32,678 nucleotides of DNA from Methanoregulaceae archaeon (GCA_021371995.1 JAJFVA010000002.1:1-32678), one strand, 5' to 3'. Shown: positions 15,338-25,485, numbered from the stretch's first letter. Made by a program: numbers and translations. The notes: generated by a model from the sequence alone, not told the origin.

Positions 15338-16087
15338 ATGACGGGAAAAAGGATAATTATCGCCGGTGTACTCATCCTTGTGGCCATGATTTGCCTTTCC
15401 GGATGTATTTCACCGCCAAAAGATACCCCGGACTCTGCTACAGGATCAGGGAACGGGGGCACAACAGGCAGCAAGCCAGGGACTGTCAGGACCACTTCGA
15501 CACCGACCCAGGGGAGCAGTGGGAGCGGACCGACAGCCACGGCCAGTCCGGCACCGGGAGAAGTCGGGTATCTCACTCCCGCTACTCCGTTCCCGGTCGT
15601 GACGACCCCGACATCAGGTCTGTCGGGCACCCGGCTTCCCGATGAAAATGTCACCCCAGCGGAATACATGGCCATTTATTATGCAAATCTTGCATTCAAA
15701 AACAACAAGACAGCCTACACGTACGAGCTTGTGCGACCTCCCCTTGTGATCGAGATGTGTTTTTCGCCGAATATGACTTCAAGGACGATCTGGTATGAGA
15801 GCCAGTATGGGAGCCATGAGGAAAAAACGCAGACGGTCACCTCCATCAGCCCGTATGCCTGGTTCAAAGTGGTCGTGCGTGATCCGGTTTCCGGCCAGGT
15901 GATCGCAGAGGATGGGTACGCAAAAGGGTTCAGTGTGGAGCCGGGAAAAGACCTGACCATCAGGTCACCCGGGAACTACCTGATCGAGTTCTCCGGAAAC
16001 GAGCTGTCGGCACAGATCCAGGTGAGGGTGCCAAAGGAAGGCAACCCGGCAGGTTCCCCGCTGAACAATATGTCTTGCACATTCTGA
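15338..16087 (+). CDS. Predicted lipoprotein of unknown function
   Basis: This 249-residue exported protein has a hydrophobic leader and lipobox CLSGC, with C23 as the probable lipid attachment site. A Gly/Ser/Thr/Pro-rich tether follows (about 27-100), then a folded part (about 110-249) with predicted beta strands (PLVIEMCFSPN, WFKVVVRDP, GNYLIEFSGN, IQVRVPKEG). The sandwich-like pattern suggests a surface-anchored beta domain, but I do not recognise a family. It is a single-gene unit converging on the mobA-like gene, and a T8 tract follows. Confidence 0.75.
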   Translation: MTGKRIIIAGVLILVAMICLSGCISPPKDTPDSATGSGNGGTTGSKPGTVRTTSTPTQGSSGSGPTATASPAPGEVGYLTPATPFPVVTTPTSGLSGTRLPDENVTPAEYMAIYYANLAFKNNKTAYTYELVRPPLVIEMCFSPNMTSRTIWYESQYGSHEEKTQTVTSISPYAWFKVVVRDPVSGQVIAEDGYAKGFSVEPGKDLTIRSPGNYLIEFSGNELSAQIQVRVPKEGNPAGSPLNNMSCTF

Positions 16088-16114
16088 TTATTGAAGATAA
16101 TACAACCCCTGCCC

Positions 16115-16122
16115 TTTTTTTT
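16115..16122 (+). terminator. T8 tract after the lipoprotein gene
   Basis: Eight T residues lie about 28 bases after the stop codon in the gap between convergent genes, a typical archaeal terminator. Confidence 0.45.
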
Positions 16123-16190
16123 ATCACCGCAAAAACAGACACATCAATAACCGGAATTTTTATCCCGGGGATACGGTTCCCACGTACCGG

Positions 16191-16784
16191 TCAGGGAGGA
16201 TTGGGAGGGAGATATTCCAGGTCTTCCAGTTTGTTGATATTGGTAAACGTGGAGAGGTCCGGATCAAGGGTCCGGAGCCGGTTTACCGGTACGTACACCA
16301 CGCTGAGGCTTTGTACCATGGAACGGAGCGAGAGGGAGGCCGGGTTATCAAGGTAGCGCTGGAGGGGTGCCTTCCGGTATACCGCATGGAGCGGCTCGAG
16401 CATCTCGGTATCCCATGAAGGGATCGCGGCATCAAACTCTCCCAGTGCGTCAAACAGGGCCGCGACGACCCGGGTATCGATGCAGGGCATGTCACAGGCA
16501 CAGACAAACAGCGTATCGCCCCTGCTTGCACCGACTCCGGCATGAAGCCCCCCGATCGGCCCTATTCCCTTCCTTAGGTCATGGACACACCGTACTCCTG
16601 CAAGATGGGAAAACCGCTCGCAGTGTTCCTCACTTTTTGCGACGAGGACGATCTCGTCTACTGCCGGCTGGAGTGAATCGATGAGCCGTTCTATAAACGT
16701 CTTTCCCAGGTAGGTGAAGAAATACTTCTCCATCCCGTTCACCCTGCGCCCTTCTCCCCCGACAAGAACGATCGCCGATCTCAC
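16191..16784 (-). CDS. mobA: MobA-like molybdenum cofactor guanylyltransferase
   Basis: The 197-residue nucleotidyltransferase has the GT-A-type nucleotide loop VLVGGEGRRVNGMEKYF (residues 6-22), a variant of the MobA LAGGxSxRMGxxK motif, and the metal-binding CDMP near residue 97. MobA transfers GMP to molybdopterin, giving the cofactor needed by formylmethanofuran and formate dehydrogenases in methanogens. The loop departs from consensus (EGRR for SxRM), so another NTP-sugar or cofactor substrate is possible. The open frame extends to a GTG at 16841, but I prefer the GTG at 16784, which has AGGGAGA seven bases upstream and gives a normal family N terminus. Confidence 0.75.
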   Translation of the reverse strand: MRSAIVLVGGEGRRVNGMEKYFFTYLGKTFIERLIDSLQPAVDEIVLVAKSEEHCERFSHLAGVRCVHDLRKGIGPIGGLHAGVGASRGDTLFVCACDMPCIDTRVVAALFDALGEFDAAIPSWDTEMLEPLHAVYRKAPLQRYLDNPASLSLRSMVQSLSVVYVPVNRLRTLDPDLSTFTNINKLEDLEYLPPNPP

Positions 16785-16929
16785 GCGTATTCTCCCTGAT
16801 ATCTCCCTGATCTCAAAAGGATCTCCATCCCGCTGTCTCACAATATTCCGTGTCTTGGAGGAGCCTGGTATGATGCTGTCGCCATAGCCATCCTGGTGGC
16901 TTCACGGTCCCGCCAGCATGTGACGTGAT

Positions 16930-17403
16930 TCAGGATTCATCACCATTCTCTGTCTTTCTCCTACTTCGTCTTTTTCCCCTGCCCTCCATTTTCAGGAGCT
17001 CCTCTTTTATCGCGGGATCCGGGGTGAATCCCCCGATACCGGAACGGGATACCACCCGGTGGCAGGGGATGATGAGCGGGAGCAGGTTTCTCGAGAGAGC
17101 CTGCCCGACCACCCTGGGATGGGTCCCGGCCCGTTCTGCAACCTCGCTGTAGGTCGCGGTCTCCCCGTAAGGGATCTGTTGTACTTCCCGGTAGATGCGG
17201 GCATAGTGTTCCCCAGGGGGGACTGCCCCGCAGATAAACGTCGAGAGGTCGACTTCTCTTCCCGAAAGGTATTGTACCAGGGATACAGGGACCGGACCAT
17301 CGACCGGGATCCGTGAGAACCTGACATGGTAGATGGTGGTCCCTTTCCAGCGGACATGGACATACCAGAGCCCGAACCGGGTCGAGCCCTCGATCACTTC
17401 CAT
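16930..17403 (-). CDS. ogt: Methylated-DNA-protein cysteine methyltransferase
   Basis: This 157-residue suicide enzyme removes alkyl groups from O6 of guanine, transferring them to C114 in the IPCHRVV motif (residues 112-118). The conserved helix-turn-helix stretch IPYGETATYSEVAERAG (77-93) precedes the active site, and the GGF after it is present. The N-terminal region (1-70) is short and divergent, as in many archaeal members, and the C-terminal tail is basic (GKRRSRRK). Its start codon overlaps the last bases of the upstream helicase gene by 10 bases, so both are expressed from one mRNA, linking direct alkylation repair to an iron-sulfur helicase. Confidence 0.93.
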   Translation of the reverse strand: MEVIEGSTRFGLWYVHVRWKGTTIYHVRFSRIPVDGPVPVSLVQYLSGREVDLSTFICGAVPPGEHYARIYREVQQIPYGETATYSEVAERAGTHPRVVGQALSRNLLPLIIPCHRVVSRSGIGGFTPDPAIKEELLKMEGRGKRRSRRKTENGDES

Positions 17404-19400
17404 CGCTTCATCGCCTCACCGAATGATTCTGCCGTGCATTCCACGAGTTCCTCCCGGATCCAGGAAGGAAGGCCGGTCTTTACCCGGGATTCAAGAAACC
17501 GCTTCTCACCAAAGACAAGGATACCCCGGTCTTCAGGGGTGCGAAGCACCCTCCCGATCGCCTGCTGCGCACGGTTCAGGGCAGGAAGGGTGTAGCTGAT
17601 AAATTCCCCTTCGGCCCCGAACTTATGGCGGAAATAATCGATCGTCATCTTCCGCACCTGGTTGAACGGAGCAAGGGGGAGACCGATCACCATCGCCCCG
17701 GAGAGAAGTTCTCCCCGGTAGTCAAGCCCCTCGCTCCATTTTCCGCCGGCGACAGCAAAGAGGATCCCGGATTTTCCCCTGGACGGGAGGGAGAGGAAGG
17801 TCCTGAGCGCCTCCCCGGCATCCCGGGCGTCTTTGGGTTCGATGATCAGGTTCCGGGAGGCAAGGGTTGCCGAAAGCATCTGTGCGTAGGTATCGAGGAT
17901 CTGGTAGGAGGGGAAATAGACCGCGATATTTCCCTTCAGCCGGGCAAAATTTCTTATGTAGAGGGCGATCCGGGCAGAATTCTCGCGGTTCTCCCGCATG
18001 GAAAAAGCGGTCGTGATGTCCCCTGCACAGAGGAGCATGCGGTTCTTTTTCGGGAACACGTTCGGGAGCGAGCAGGTGACCACCGGCAGATCCCCAAAAT
18101 AATACTTCTGGAAGGATTCGACCGGGGAGAGGGTGCCCGAGATGAGGATCGAGCAGTGATGGGACTGTACGAGGTCCCTGAGCCGTTCGGAAGGATCGAT
18201 GCTCCGCACTTCAAGGAAAATATCTGCATCCTCCTTCCGGTACACCGTCAGGTACCCGGGATCGGTGGACGAGCAGGAGATACGAAAGAGGAAAGCCGTG
18301 AGGGTCTCGGTGGCGCTCGTGGAGTACTCCCCTGCCATCATGTTCTTCTCTTTGATGTATTCGCTAATCTTCATCAGGTCTTCGACAACCGCTGACATGT
18401 CCTTATAAAGGGAGCCCCGGACGACCATCCGGTCAAAGATGGCCGGGTCGAACCAGTCCTCGGTCTCGTGAGAATTTTTCAGGCCCTGCATGAACGTGGC
18501 GACATTTGTGATGATCTGCCCGATGCCGGCGGCACTCTTCAGGTGGCGGCGGATCCCTGCAATCTCCCGGTCGGCCTGCGCGAGGACCTGCTCACCGATA
18601 ACGACATTCATGATCCCGGTCATCACGTCGCCGCAGTTGTGCGCTTCATCGATTAGCAGCATCACGTCTGCCGGCTCGATCCCGAGCGATCCATAGAGCT
18701 GGTTTCGTATCTCCTCGTCGAAGAGGTGGTGGTAGTTCACGACGACAACATCAGAACGCTGGGCAGCAAGAAGGAGCATCTCGTACGGGCAGACGCCGGC
18801 ACCGATATCCCTGAGCTCGTCAGGCCGTGCGAGTTCGCGTGCGACCCGTTCAGCCTTGGCTTTCAGTGGCGTGGAGGGGACCATGCGAAGACCGCTCCCC
18901 TCTCCGGACAGAAATATCCTGCTCCTGATAAAGAAGGGACAGATGACCGGGTGCTCCTCATCGAGTTTTCGTATCTGCTGGGTGATCATTGCATCCTTTG
19001 CCGGGACAAGCGACCCCTGCTCTGCCCGTTCCCGCATCAGGTTCGTGGATACGGCCTTGACCCCCTCGCAACGCCGGTACACATCTCCCTCTCCGGACAG
19101 CATGCAGAGGCTCCGCTTGCCGATCAGGTAGGAGTAGGAGATCGGGCGTTTCTTTTTCCTGATCAGCTCGAGTTCCCTGATGAATGTGTTCAGCTGGCTG
19201 ATGGTCCGGACCGCGACAAAGATCTTTCTCCCGGAACGCTCGGAAAGGAGGGCTGCGACAACGCTCGATTTCCCGCTGCCAGTCGGCGCATCGATCATGG
19301 CGATCCCGCCCTCCCGTGCACACTGCGCCACCCGCTCCAGCATCTCTTTCTGGTATGGGCGGTAGGACTCGTACGGGAAATAGGCGTCCAGCTTGTCCAT
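17394..19400 (-). CDS. XPD/Rad3-family iron-sulfur DNA helicase
   Basis: The 668-residue superfamily 2 helicase probably unwinds DNA 5' to 3' in repair. Walker A is DAPTGSGKSS (37-46) and the DEAH box is LLIDEAHNC (248-256). Between them four cysteines, C99, C111, C154 and C204 (KRSLCM, RRCEG, VICPFF, GVCPYE), match the 4Fe-4S domain of XPD, although the spacing is longer than in crenarchaeal XPD. C-terminal motifs include SGTLSP (about 425), GKWSEGLDY and QAIGRVLR. The ogt start overlaps its end. Upstream, 58 bases separate it from divergent purB. Confidence 0.93.
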   Translation of the reverse strand: MDKLDAYFPYESYRPYQKEMLERVAQCAREGGIAMIDAPTGSGKSSVVAALLSERSGRKIFVAVRTISQLNTFIRELELIRKKKRPISYSYLIGKRSLCMLSGEGDVYRRCEGVKAVSTNLMRERAEQGSLVPAKDAMITQQIRKLDEEHPVICPFFIRSRIFLSGEGSGLRMVPSTPLKAKAERVARELARPDELRDIGAGVCPYEMLLLAAQRSDVVVVNYHHLFDEEIRNQLYGSLGIEPADVMLLIDEAHNCGDVMTGIMNVVIGEQVLAQADREIAGIRRHLKSAAGIGQIITNVATFMQGLKNSHETEDWFDPAIFDRMVVRGSLYKDMSAVVEDLMKISEYIKEKNMMAGEYSTSATETLTAFLFRISCSSTDPGYLTVYRKEDADIFLEVRSIDPSERLRDLVQSHHCSILISGTLSPVESFQKYYFGDLPVVTCSLPNVFPKKNRMLLCAGDITTAFSMRENRENSARIALYIRNFARLKGNIAVYFPSYQILDTYAQMLSATLASRNLIIEPKDARDAGEALRTFLSLPSRGKSGILFAVAGGKWSEGLDYRGELLSGAMVIGLPLAPFNQVRKMTIDYFRHKFGAEGEFISYTLPALNRAQQAIGRVLRTPEDRGILVFGEKRFLESRVKTGLPSWIREELVECTAESFGEAMKRWK

Positions 19401-19458
19401 TACCCTACTATATGTTCCGGACTGTTTTTTATTCTTCCAAAGGAGAGATCACTACCAT

Positions 19459-20805
19459 ATGGCGATCCATCCCATCGACTATCGCTATGGAACCCCCGAG
19501 ATGCGTGCGGTCTGGAGCGAGGAGAACCGGTTCTCCTGCGTCGTCCGGGCAGAAGTTGCACTTGCAGGGGCAGGCGCGGAGTTCGGCCTCATTCCGCCCG
19601 TGGCAGCCGATCTCATCGGCAACAACGCGAACCAGGCGTCCCTCTCCCGGGCCAAAGAGATCGAGGAAGAGATTAACCATGACATGATGGCCATCGTAAA
19701 AGCCATTGCTGAGGTGTGCGGAGAGGCAGGCGGATGGGTGCACTATGGTGCAACCTCAAACGACATCCTCGACACGGCCACCGGGCTCCAGCTGAAGGAG
19801 TCGCTCGCGATCCTCGATGCGAAACTCCGGAGCCTCCTTGCCGTCCTGCTGAAACGGAGTTACGAGACCCGGCACCTTGTCTGTGCTGCCCGCACGCACG
19901 GCCAGATCGGGGTCCCGACCACTTACGGGCTCCGGTTCGGGATATGGGCGGCCGAGACAGCGCGGCATATCGACCGGCTCTCCGAACTGTTGCCGCGGGT
20001 AGCCGTCGGCCAGCTGACCGGCGCGGTGGGCACCCAGGCAGCCCTCGGGGAGAAGGGGATGGAGATCCAGGACCGCATGATGGAACTGCTCGGGCTTATG
20101 CCGGTCGAGGTATCAAACCAGGTGATCGCACGCGACCGGTATGCCGAGTATTTCATGTTCCTCGCCAACGTGGCCACGACGCTTGACAAGATCGGGATCG
20201 GGATCCGGACCCTGCAGCGGAGCGAAATCGCCGAGGTCGAGGAGGCATTCGGGAAAAAGCAGGTCGGGTCGAGCACGATGCCCCACAAGAGGAACCCGAT
20301 CAGGAGCGAGCAGGTCTGCGGCCTTGCCCGGGTGATCCGATCGGCGGTCGAGCCCGCCCTCCAGAACAACACCCTCTGGGACGAACGGGACCTGACGAAC
20401 TCCTCCTGCGAGCGGGTGATCTTCCCCGAAGCAACCATCCTCACCGACCATTGTATCAGGCTGCTTACCGGTGTTCTTGAAGGACTGGTCATCCGGGAGG
20501 AGAATATTCGGAAGAACCTCGACCTCCTCCACGGCGTCAACATGGCAGAGTCGGTGATGATCGCCCTTGCCGGGAAAGGGATGGACCGGCAGGAAGCGCA
20601 CGAGGTCGTCCGGGTCGCGAGCATGAAGGCGCTTGCGGAGGGAAAGCCGCTCGATGAAGTATTGGCAGATGACCGGAAGGTGACCGCGTGTATCCCGAAA
20701 CAGGAGATCAGGGAACTGCTCAATCCTGACCAGTATATCGGAACAGCGGTGAAACAGGTGGAACGGCTTCACGGGAAGCTGAGCCGGATATACCTGAAAG
20801 GGTGA
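19459..20805 (+). CDS. purB: Adenylosuccinate lyase
   Basis: This 448-residue fumarase-superfamily enzyme acts twice in purine synthesis, cleaving SAICAR to AICAR and adenylosuccinate to AMP, with fumarate released each time. The superfamily signature GSSTMPHKRNP lies near residue 272, with its catalytic serine on the flexible loop. The catalytic histidine in ARTHGQ is near 145, and HYGATSNDI near 95 is also conserved. I start at the ATG at 19459 (MAIHPIDYRYGTPEM) with AGGAGAG at 19441-19447, rather than an upstream in-frame ATG that lies in the divergent helicase gene's promoter. It is transcribed alone. Confidence 0.97.
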   Translation: MAIHPIDYRYGTPEMRAVWSEENRFSCVVRAEVALAGAGAEFGLIPPVAADLIGNNANQASLSRAKEIEEEINHDMMAIVKAIAEVCGEAGGWVHYGATSNDILDTATGLQLKESLAILDAKLRSLLAVLLKRSYETRHLVCAARTHGQIGVPTTYGLRFGIWAAETARHIDRLSELLPRVAVGQLTGAVGTQAALGEKGMEIQDRMMELLGLMPVEVSNQVIARDRYAEYFMFLANVATTLDKIGIGIRTLQRSEIAEVEEAFGKKQVGSSTMPHKRNPIRSEQVCGLARVIRSAVEPALQNNTLWDERDLTNSSCERVIFPEATILTDHCIRLLTGVLEGLVIREENIRKNLDLLHGVNMAESVMIALAGKGMDRQEAHEVVRVASMKALAEGKPLDEVLADDRKVTACIPKQEIRELLNPDQYIGTAVKQVERLHGKLSRIYLKG

Positions 20806-20830
20806 AGGGATCGGCAGGTCTCTGATCCCT
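20806..20830 (+). terminator. Hairpin after purB
   Basis: AGGGATC and GATCCCT can form a 7-bp stem with an 11-base loop overlapping and following the purB stop codon. No T-tract follows directly, so it may be a weak terminator or an mRNA-stabilising hairpin. Confidence 0.3.
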
Positions 20831-21025
20831 GAATGTAAAAAGATGCTATGGAAATGAGGGTATTCCCCTCCGATTATTCCTTCGTTAAGATCTGGGATGA
20901 TGGGGATCCACTGGGAGAATTCAGAAGTTTTCCGGTCTACTAATCTTATCTTCCCCAAAACGTAGACCCCAGGGGGCTCTCGGGGAACCGTCCTGATGTG
21001 GCGGGAAGGCTCCTGTCTTCGTCAG

Positions 21026-21032
21026 AAAAAAA
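21026..21032 (-). terminator. U7 tract after the methyltransferase gene
   Basis: On the minus strand a run of seven T residues starts eight bases after the stop codon at 21041, a typical archaeal terminator. The remaining gap to purB (20831-21025) also holds the nested inverted repeat TTCCCC/GGGGAA (20951-20987), whose role is unclear. Confidence 0.45.
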
Positions 21033-21040
21033 TTGATGTA

Positions 21041-21667
21041 TCAGGAGACCTTCCGCAGTACCGCAGCGCGGTTCACGAAGAAACACCGCTGTTCTACAAG
21101 CGTGAGCCCTGCTTTCTCCGCTTCTGCAAGGCTGGCCCGGAATTCTTTCCCCGGAACAATGAACGGCGGTTCCGAATAGAAGAACAGGCCCCCCGGCACG
21201 AGAAGCGATGAAATCTCCCGGAACAGCTTCTGCGGATTGGGAACCTCGTGGACGACAAAGATGGCAAAGGCAACGTCAACAGTGTTGTTAAGCTCCGGGG
21301 AGAGGCCTATGGCGTCAGGGGAGCACTGGTGCGTTCTGATACGGGGCATGAGCCCCTCCCGCTCCATCTTCTCACTAAGGATGTGGAGCATCTCCTCCTG
21401 TAAATCCACCGCAATCACAGTACCGGTGTCGCCAACTCTCCTGGCAAACTCCCGGGTGAAAAAACCCGGCCCGCAGCCGAAGTCAAGGACGCGGTTGCCG
21501 GTTTTTACGTACCGTTTCGCAAGTCGATCGGGCCGGTATAGAATCCTCCTGAGGCGGGTGTCGAGGTGCCCGGCCCGGGAGGCAGAGAAGATTTCGTGGT
21601 GGTGATGGGGGAGCTGAGCTTCCCCGGGACTGGCGGTTGATTCGCCGGTATTTATCTTATCGACCAT
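21041..21667 (-). CDS. Class I SAM-dependent methyltransferase
   Basis: The 208-residue cytoplasmic protein has the Rossmann-type methyltransferase core, with SAM motif I VLDFGCGPGFF (60-70), the acidic ribose-binding end of the second strand in VIAVDLQEEML, and the post-motif strand VDVAFAIFVVHEVPNP. LLVPGGLFFYSEPP resembles the UbiE/Methyltransf_11 group. The N terminus has an unusual HHHHE run (21-25), which might bind metal or be chance. The substrate cannot be told from sequence. TATA-like sequence (TTATTTATGCATG) about 25-35 bases upstream suggests a short or absent leader. Confidence 0.85.
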   Translation of the reverse strand: MVDKINTGESTASPGEAQLPHHHHEIFSASRAGHLDTRLRRILYRPDRLAKRYVKTGNRVLDFGCGPGFFTREFARRVGDTGTVIAVDLQEEMLHILSEKMEREGLMPRIRTHQCSPDAIGLSPELNNTVDVAFAIFVVHEVPNPQKLFREISSLLVPGGLFFYSEPPFIVPGKEFRASLAEAEKAGLTLVEQRCFFVNRAAVLRKVS

Positions 21668-21859
21668 GAAGAAGCGTTTGTCGTATCATGCATAAATAAG
21701 AAACAGCGAGAACTCCGTCTTTTACAAACACCGCGATGAACAGGAGATGATCGTTGATTCCTGGGAGTGTCTGTAATCGGAGCCCATCTTTTGCATCCGG
21801 ACACGAAGTTCGAATTCTCCGGTTATTTTATTGCATATTCCTGGTATTTTTTCAGGGGA

Positions 21860-22074
21860 TTCAACCGGATGGCACAGCGGGCCGGTAAGAGAGCCGCCGC
21901 AGCCCGGACCGGCAATTCAGGTGCAACGAATATGCCTGACTGAGACCGGCAGAGCCTTCGTCACCCCGGCGAAAAGGGGAGGCCGAGGTGACCCGGGCAT
22001 TCAAGATGGCGCGAGCTGCAATACTCGCACGGAGGGTTGTCCTGCACGGATTCCATCTACACGGGGTTCTTTTT
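21860..22074 (+). ncRNA. Candidate structured RNA (GC-rich hairpin cluster)
   Basis: This non-coding segment is markedly richer in G and C than the flanking spacer and contains successive inverted repeats. These are GCCGGT/ACCGGC (21881-21886, 21908-21913), TCAGG/CCTGA (21917-21921, 21935-21939), and a strong hairpin at 21960-21992 whose arms pair for 10 of 11 positions around an 11-base loop. TATA-like sequence (TTATTTTATT, about 21823-21832) precedes it and a T5 run ends it. It matches no RNA family I can name. A decayed gene is the alternative. Confidence 0.25.
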
Positions 22075-22143
22075 ATGAGGATCCCATGGTGCACAAGATG
22101 GTTTTCAATGGCCTTTGCAGAACAGACATGGATTGTGTAACTC

Positions 22144-22362
22144 TCATAAAAGAGATTTCGATTTGTTCGTACCCTGATCGGCAAGGTACGGTGGATCGGT
22201 TTCAGCGACCAATGGCATCTGATGCATTTCCCTGCGAGCGTATGCCGGGAAGAGAGCACGACAGAGATGATAGTGACAGTCCCACATACCGGAATCATCC
22301 CGGGGCGACGTCAGTAATGAACCGCAGCCGGGACACCGGATGAGAGGAGGATCCTTACGCAT
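22144..22362 (-). CDS. Zinc-ribbon miniprotein
   Basis: The 72-residue protein has a zinc-ribbon layout: RCPGCGSLL (C10, C13) and, sixteen residues on, WDCHYHLCRALFPAYA (C29, C34, with H30 and H32 as possible extra ligands). The first knuckle is canonical CxxC. The second is a stretched CxxxxC, or C/H ligands are used. The C-terminal third is hydrophilic and ends NKSKSLL. The ATG at 22362 lacks a clear ribosome site, but TATA-like CTCTTAATAAACC lies about 80 bases upstream (22438-22450). Frames on the opposite strand across this stretch lack protein character. Function is unknown; such proteins often bind nucleic acid. Confidence 0.5.
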   Translation of the reverse strand: MRKDPPLIRCPGCGSLLTSPRDDSGMWDCHYHLCRALFPAYARREMHQMPLVAETDPPYLADQGTNKSKSLL

Positions 22363-22575
22363 ACTTGTAGCATCGTATCAGGAGAATTAACTGGCTCAGC
22401 GCCACAGGGAGAGCGAAAGTGAACTGACTGACGTTTTCGGTTTATTAAGAGAGCGGCCGAAGCGGAATTTTTTCGGGCTCCGGTTACGCCATGCATCAGC
22501 GGGGCATCGTGTAATCGAGTGGTACGGGATATCTGCGGCATGAGAAAAACGATGGCCAGGCATATGGTTCATACT

Positions 22576-23277
22576 TCACTGGTACCCGCTTTTCCGTATC
22601 CATGAAATATCATAAGGGGCTGCAGACAAAAACCGGTCTGTAATAATTCTGCATATTTTTCTGCTTTCCGGAAGATACTGCCTGCTTTGTGCAAGAATGA
22701 ATGACTGTTCCCGATCGGGCCTTGTGATAACCCATTCCTGGATCATTCCGATAGTAAGTTCAATATGGAATTGCAGACCTGCTGCACTTCCAATGCAGAT
22801 CCCCTGGTTGCATACCTTCTCTCCGTGAAAGATCAATTCTGCTTCGTGAGGGATTTCGAAGGTTTCGCCGTGCATCTGAAACACCCTGAATTGTCCTGGC
22901 AGATCTGGAAAAAAATCATCTCTGACAGTAATAACCGACGACCATCCCAGCTCTTCTTCACAGGGACGGACTGCTGCTCCGAAGGAAGAGGCGATCAGTT
23001 GTGCACCGAGACAAATCCCGAGAACAGGCCGTCCCTTCGCCACCCATTCCCTGATAACCTGTTTTTCTTCTTTCAACCAGGGGAACTCTTCCTCGTTATT
23101 GACACTCATCGGGCCGCCAAGGATAAGGAGATGCGTCGAATTGATGGGTGGAATCTCGTTCGTTTCATCGATCGGGACACGGTATAACCCAATCCCGCGC
23201 TCAAGGATGTATTCCTCGAACAGGCCGCCGTGTTCGTTCCTTACATGCTGGAGAATAGTGACTTCCCGTTGCTGCAT
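22576..23277 (-). CDS. Class I glutamine amidotransferase (GMP-synthase-like)
   Basis: This 233-residue stand-alone amidotransferase domain has nucleophile C89 in GICLGAQ, the oxyanion-strand motif LILGGPMSVN (51-60), and H171/E173 in LQFHIELT, completing the catalytic triad. Stand-alone proteins of this type hydrolyse glutamine, or act on glutamyl compounds such as gamma-glutamyl amines; the partner or substrate is not shown. It lies downstream of amt-glnK on the same strand, so a role in nitrogen metabolism is plausible. A 110-base gap with a strong inverted repeat separates them, so it may have its own promoter. Confidence 0.85.
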   Translation of the reverse strand: MQQREVTILQHVRNEHGGLFEEYILERGIGLYRVPIDETNEIPPINSTHLLILGGPMSVNNEEEFPWLKEEKQVIREWVAKGRPVLGICLGAQLIASSFGAAVRPCEEELGWSSVITVRDDFFPDLPGQFRVFQMHGETFEIPHEAELIFHGEKVCNQGICIGSAAGLQFHIELTIGMIQEWVITRPDREQSFILAQSRQYLPESRKICRIITDRFLSAAPYDISWIRKSGYQ

Positions 23278-23334
23278 AGCACTACCGATCAGATGAGTTT
23301 CCTGTTCTGATACATACTCTTTTTTTTGGGCAGG

Positions 23335-23360
23335 AGGAGGGGTTTTTAAAAATCCCTCCT
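23335..23360. repeat. Inverted repeat between glnK and the amidotransferase gene
   Basis: AGGAGGGGTTTTT is followed directly by AAAAATCCCTCCT: 12 of 13 positions are symmetric. On the minus strand it starts 27 bases after the glnK stop. It could be a terminator (a stem with an A/T core), an operator, or a TATA box (TTTTTAAA) for the amidotransferase gene. Confidence 0.5.
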
Positions 23361-23387
23361 GGTGAGAGGTGTGGCTTTCATGATCCG

Positions 23388-25171
<1,784 letters not shown>

Positions 25172-25485
25172 CAATTAGTATTTAATAATTATTTTTTATG
25201 CTTGCAGGGGACAGAGAACATGGCTGCAAGAATTAACCGCTATTATCTTTTTATTTCAGGAATTCTTCTCAATTATCGATATTTTTGATAAGGATGAAAT
25301 GGAATAATTATAAAAATCATCACGCGAACCTGGGAAGGAGCGCCCCTGATGTATGTTCACAGAATTAAATCTCAAAAAAAATGAATATTTCATGAAATAA
25401 GAACTAATTATGCGTAGAAAATCCCAATAAATAAAGAAATGGAATTGTATTGGATAGCATAGTTTATATATTACTTTATAGAAGT
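25172..25485. other. AT-rich divergent promoter region
   Basis: These 314 bases between amt and the small membrane protein contain no convincing gene. TATA-like sequences are present for amt (25181-25199, minus strand) and for the plus-strand gene (25463-25470). I looked for the GGAA-N6-TTCC palindrome bound by NrpR in other methanogens and did not see one. Confidence 0.5.
25463..25470 (+). promoter_or_regulatory. TATA box (TTTATATA)
   Basis: A consensus-like TATA box is centred about 20 bases before the ATG at 25486, implying a leaderless or near-leaderless transcript and ruling out the upstream in-frame TTG at 25450 as the start. Confidence 0.5.

Noticed and set aside
21861-22298. 145-codon minus-strand open frame overlapping the zinc-ribbon gene
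   Set aside because: It occupies a different frame from the CxxC-bearing protein and shows no recognisable motif. It also crosses the hairpin cluster.
21831-22343. 170-codon plus-strand open frame in the gene-poor region
   Set aside because: Composition is not protein-like, there is no domain pattern, and it runs antisense to the zinc-ribbon gene and through the strong hairpins.
22311-22541. 76-codon minus-strand open frame
   Set aside because: No ribosome site, no protein-like pattern, and it covers the likely promoter of the zinc-ribbon gene.
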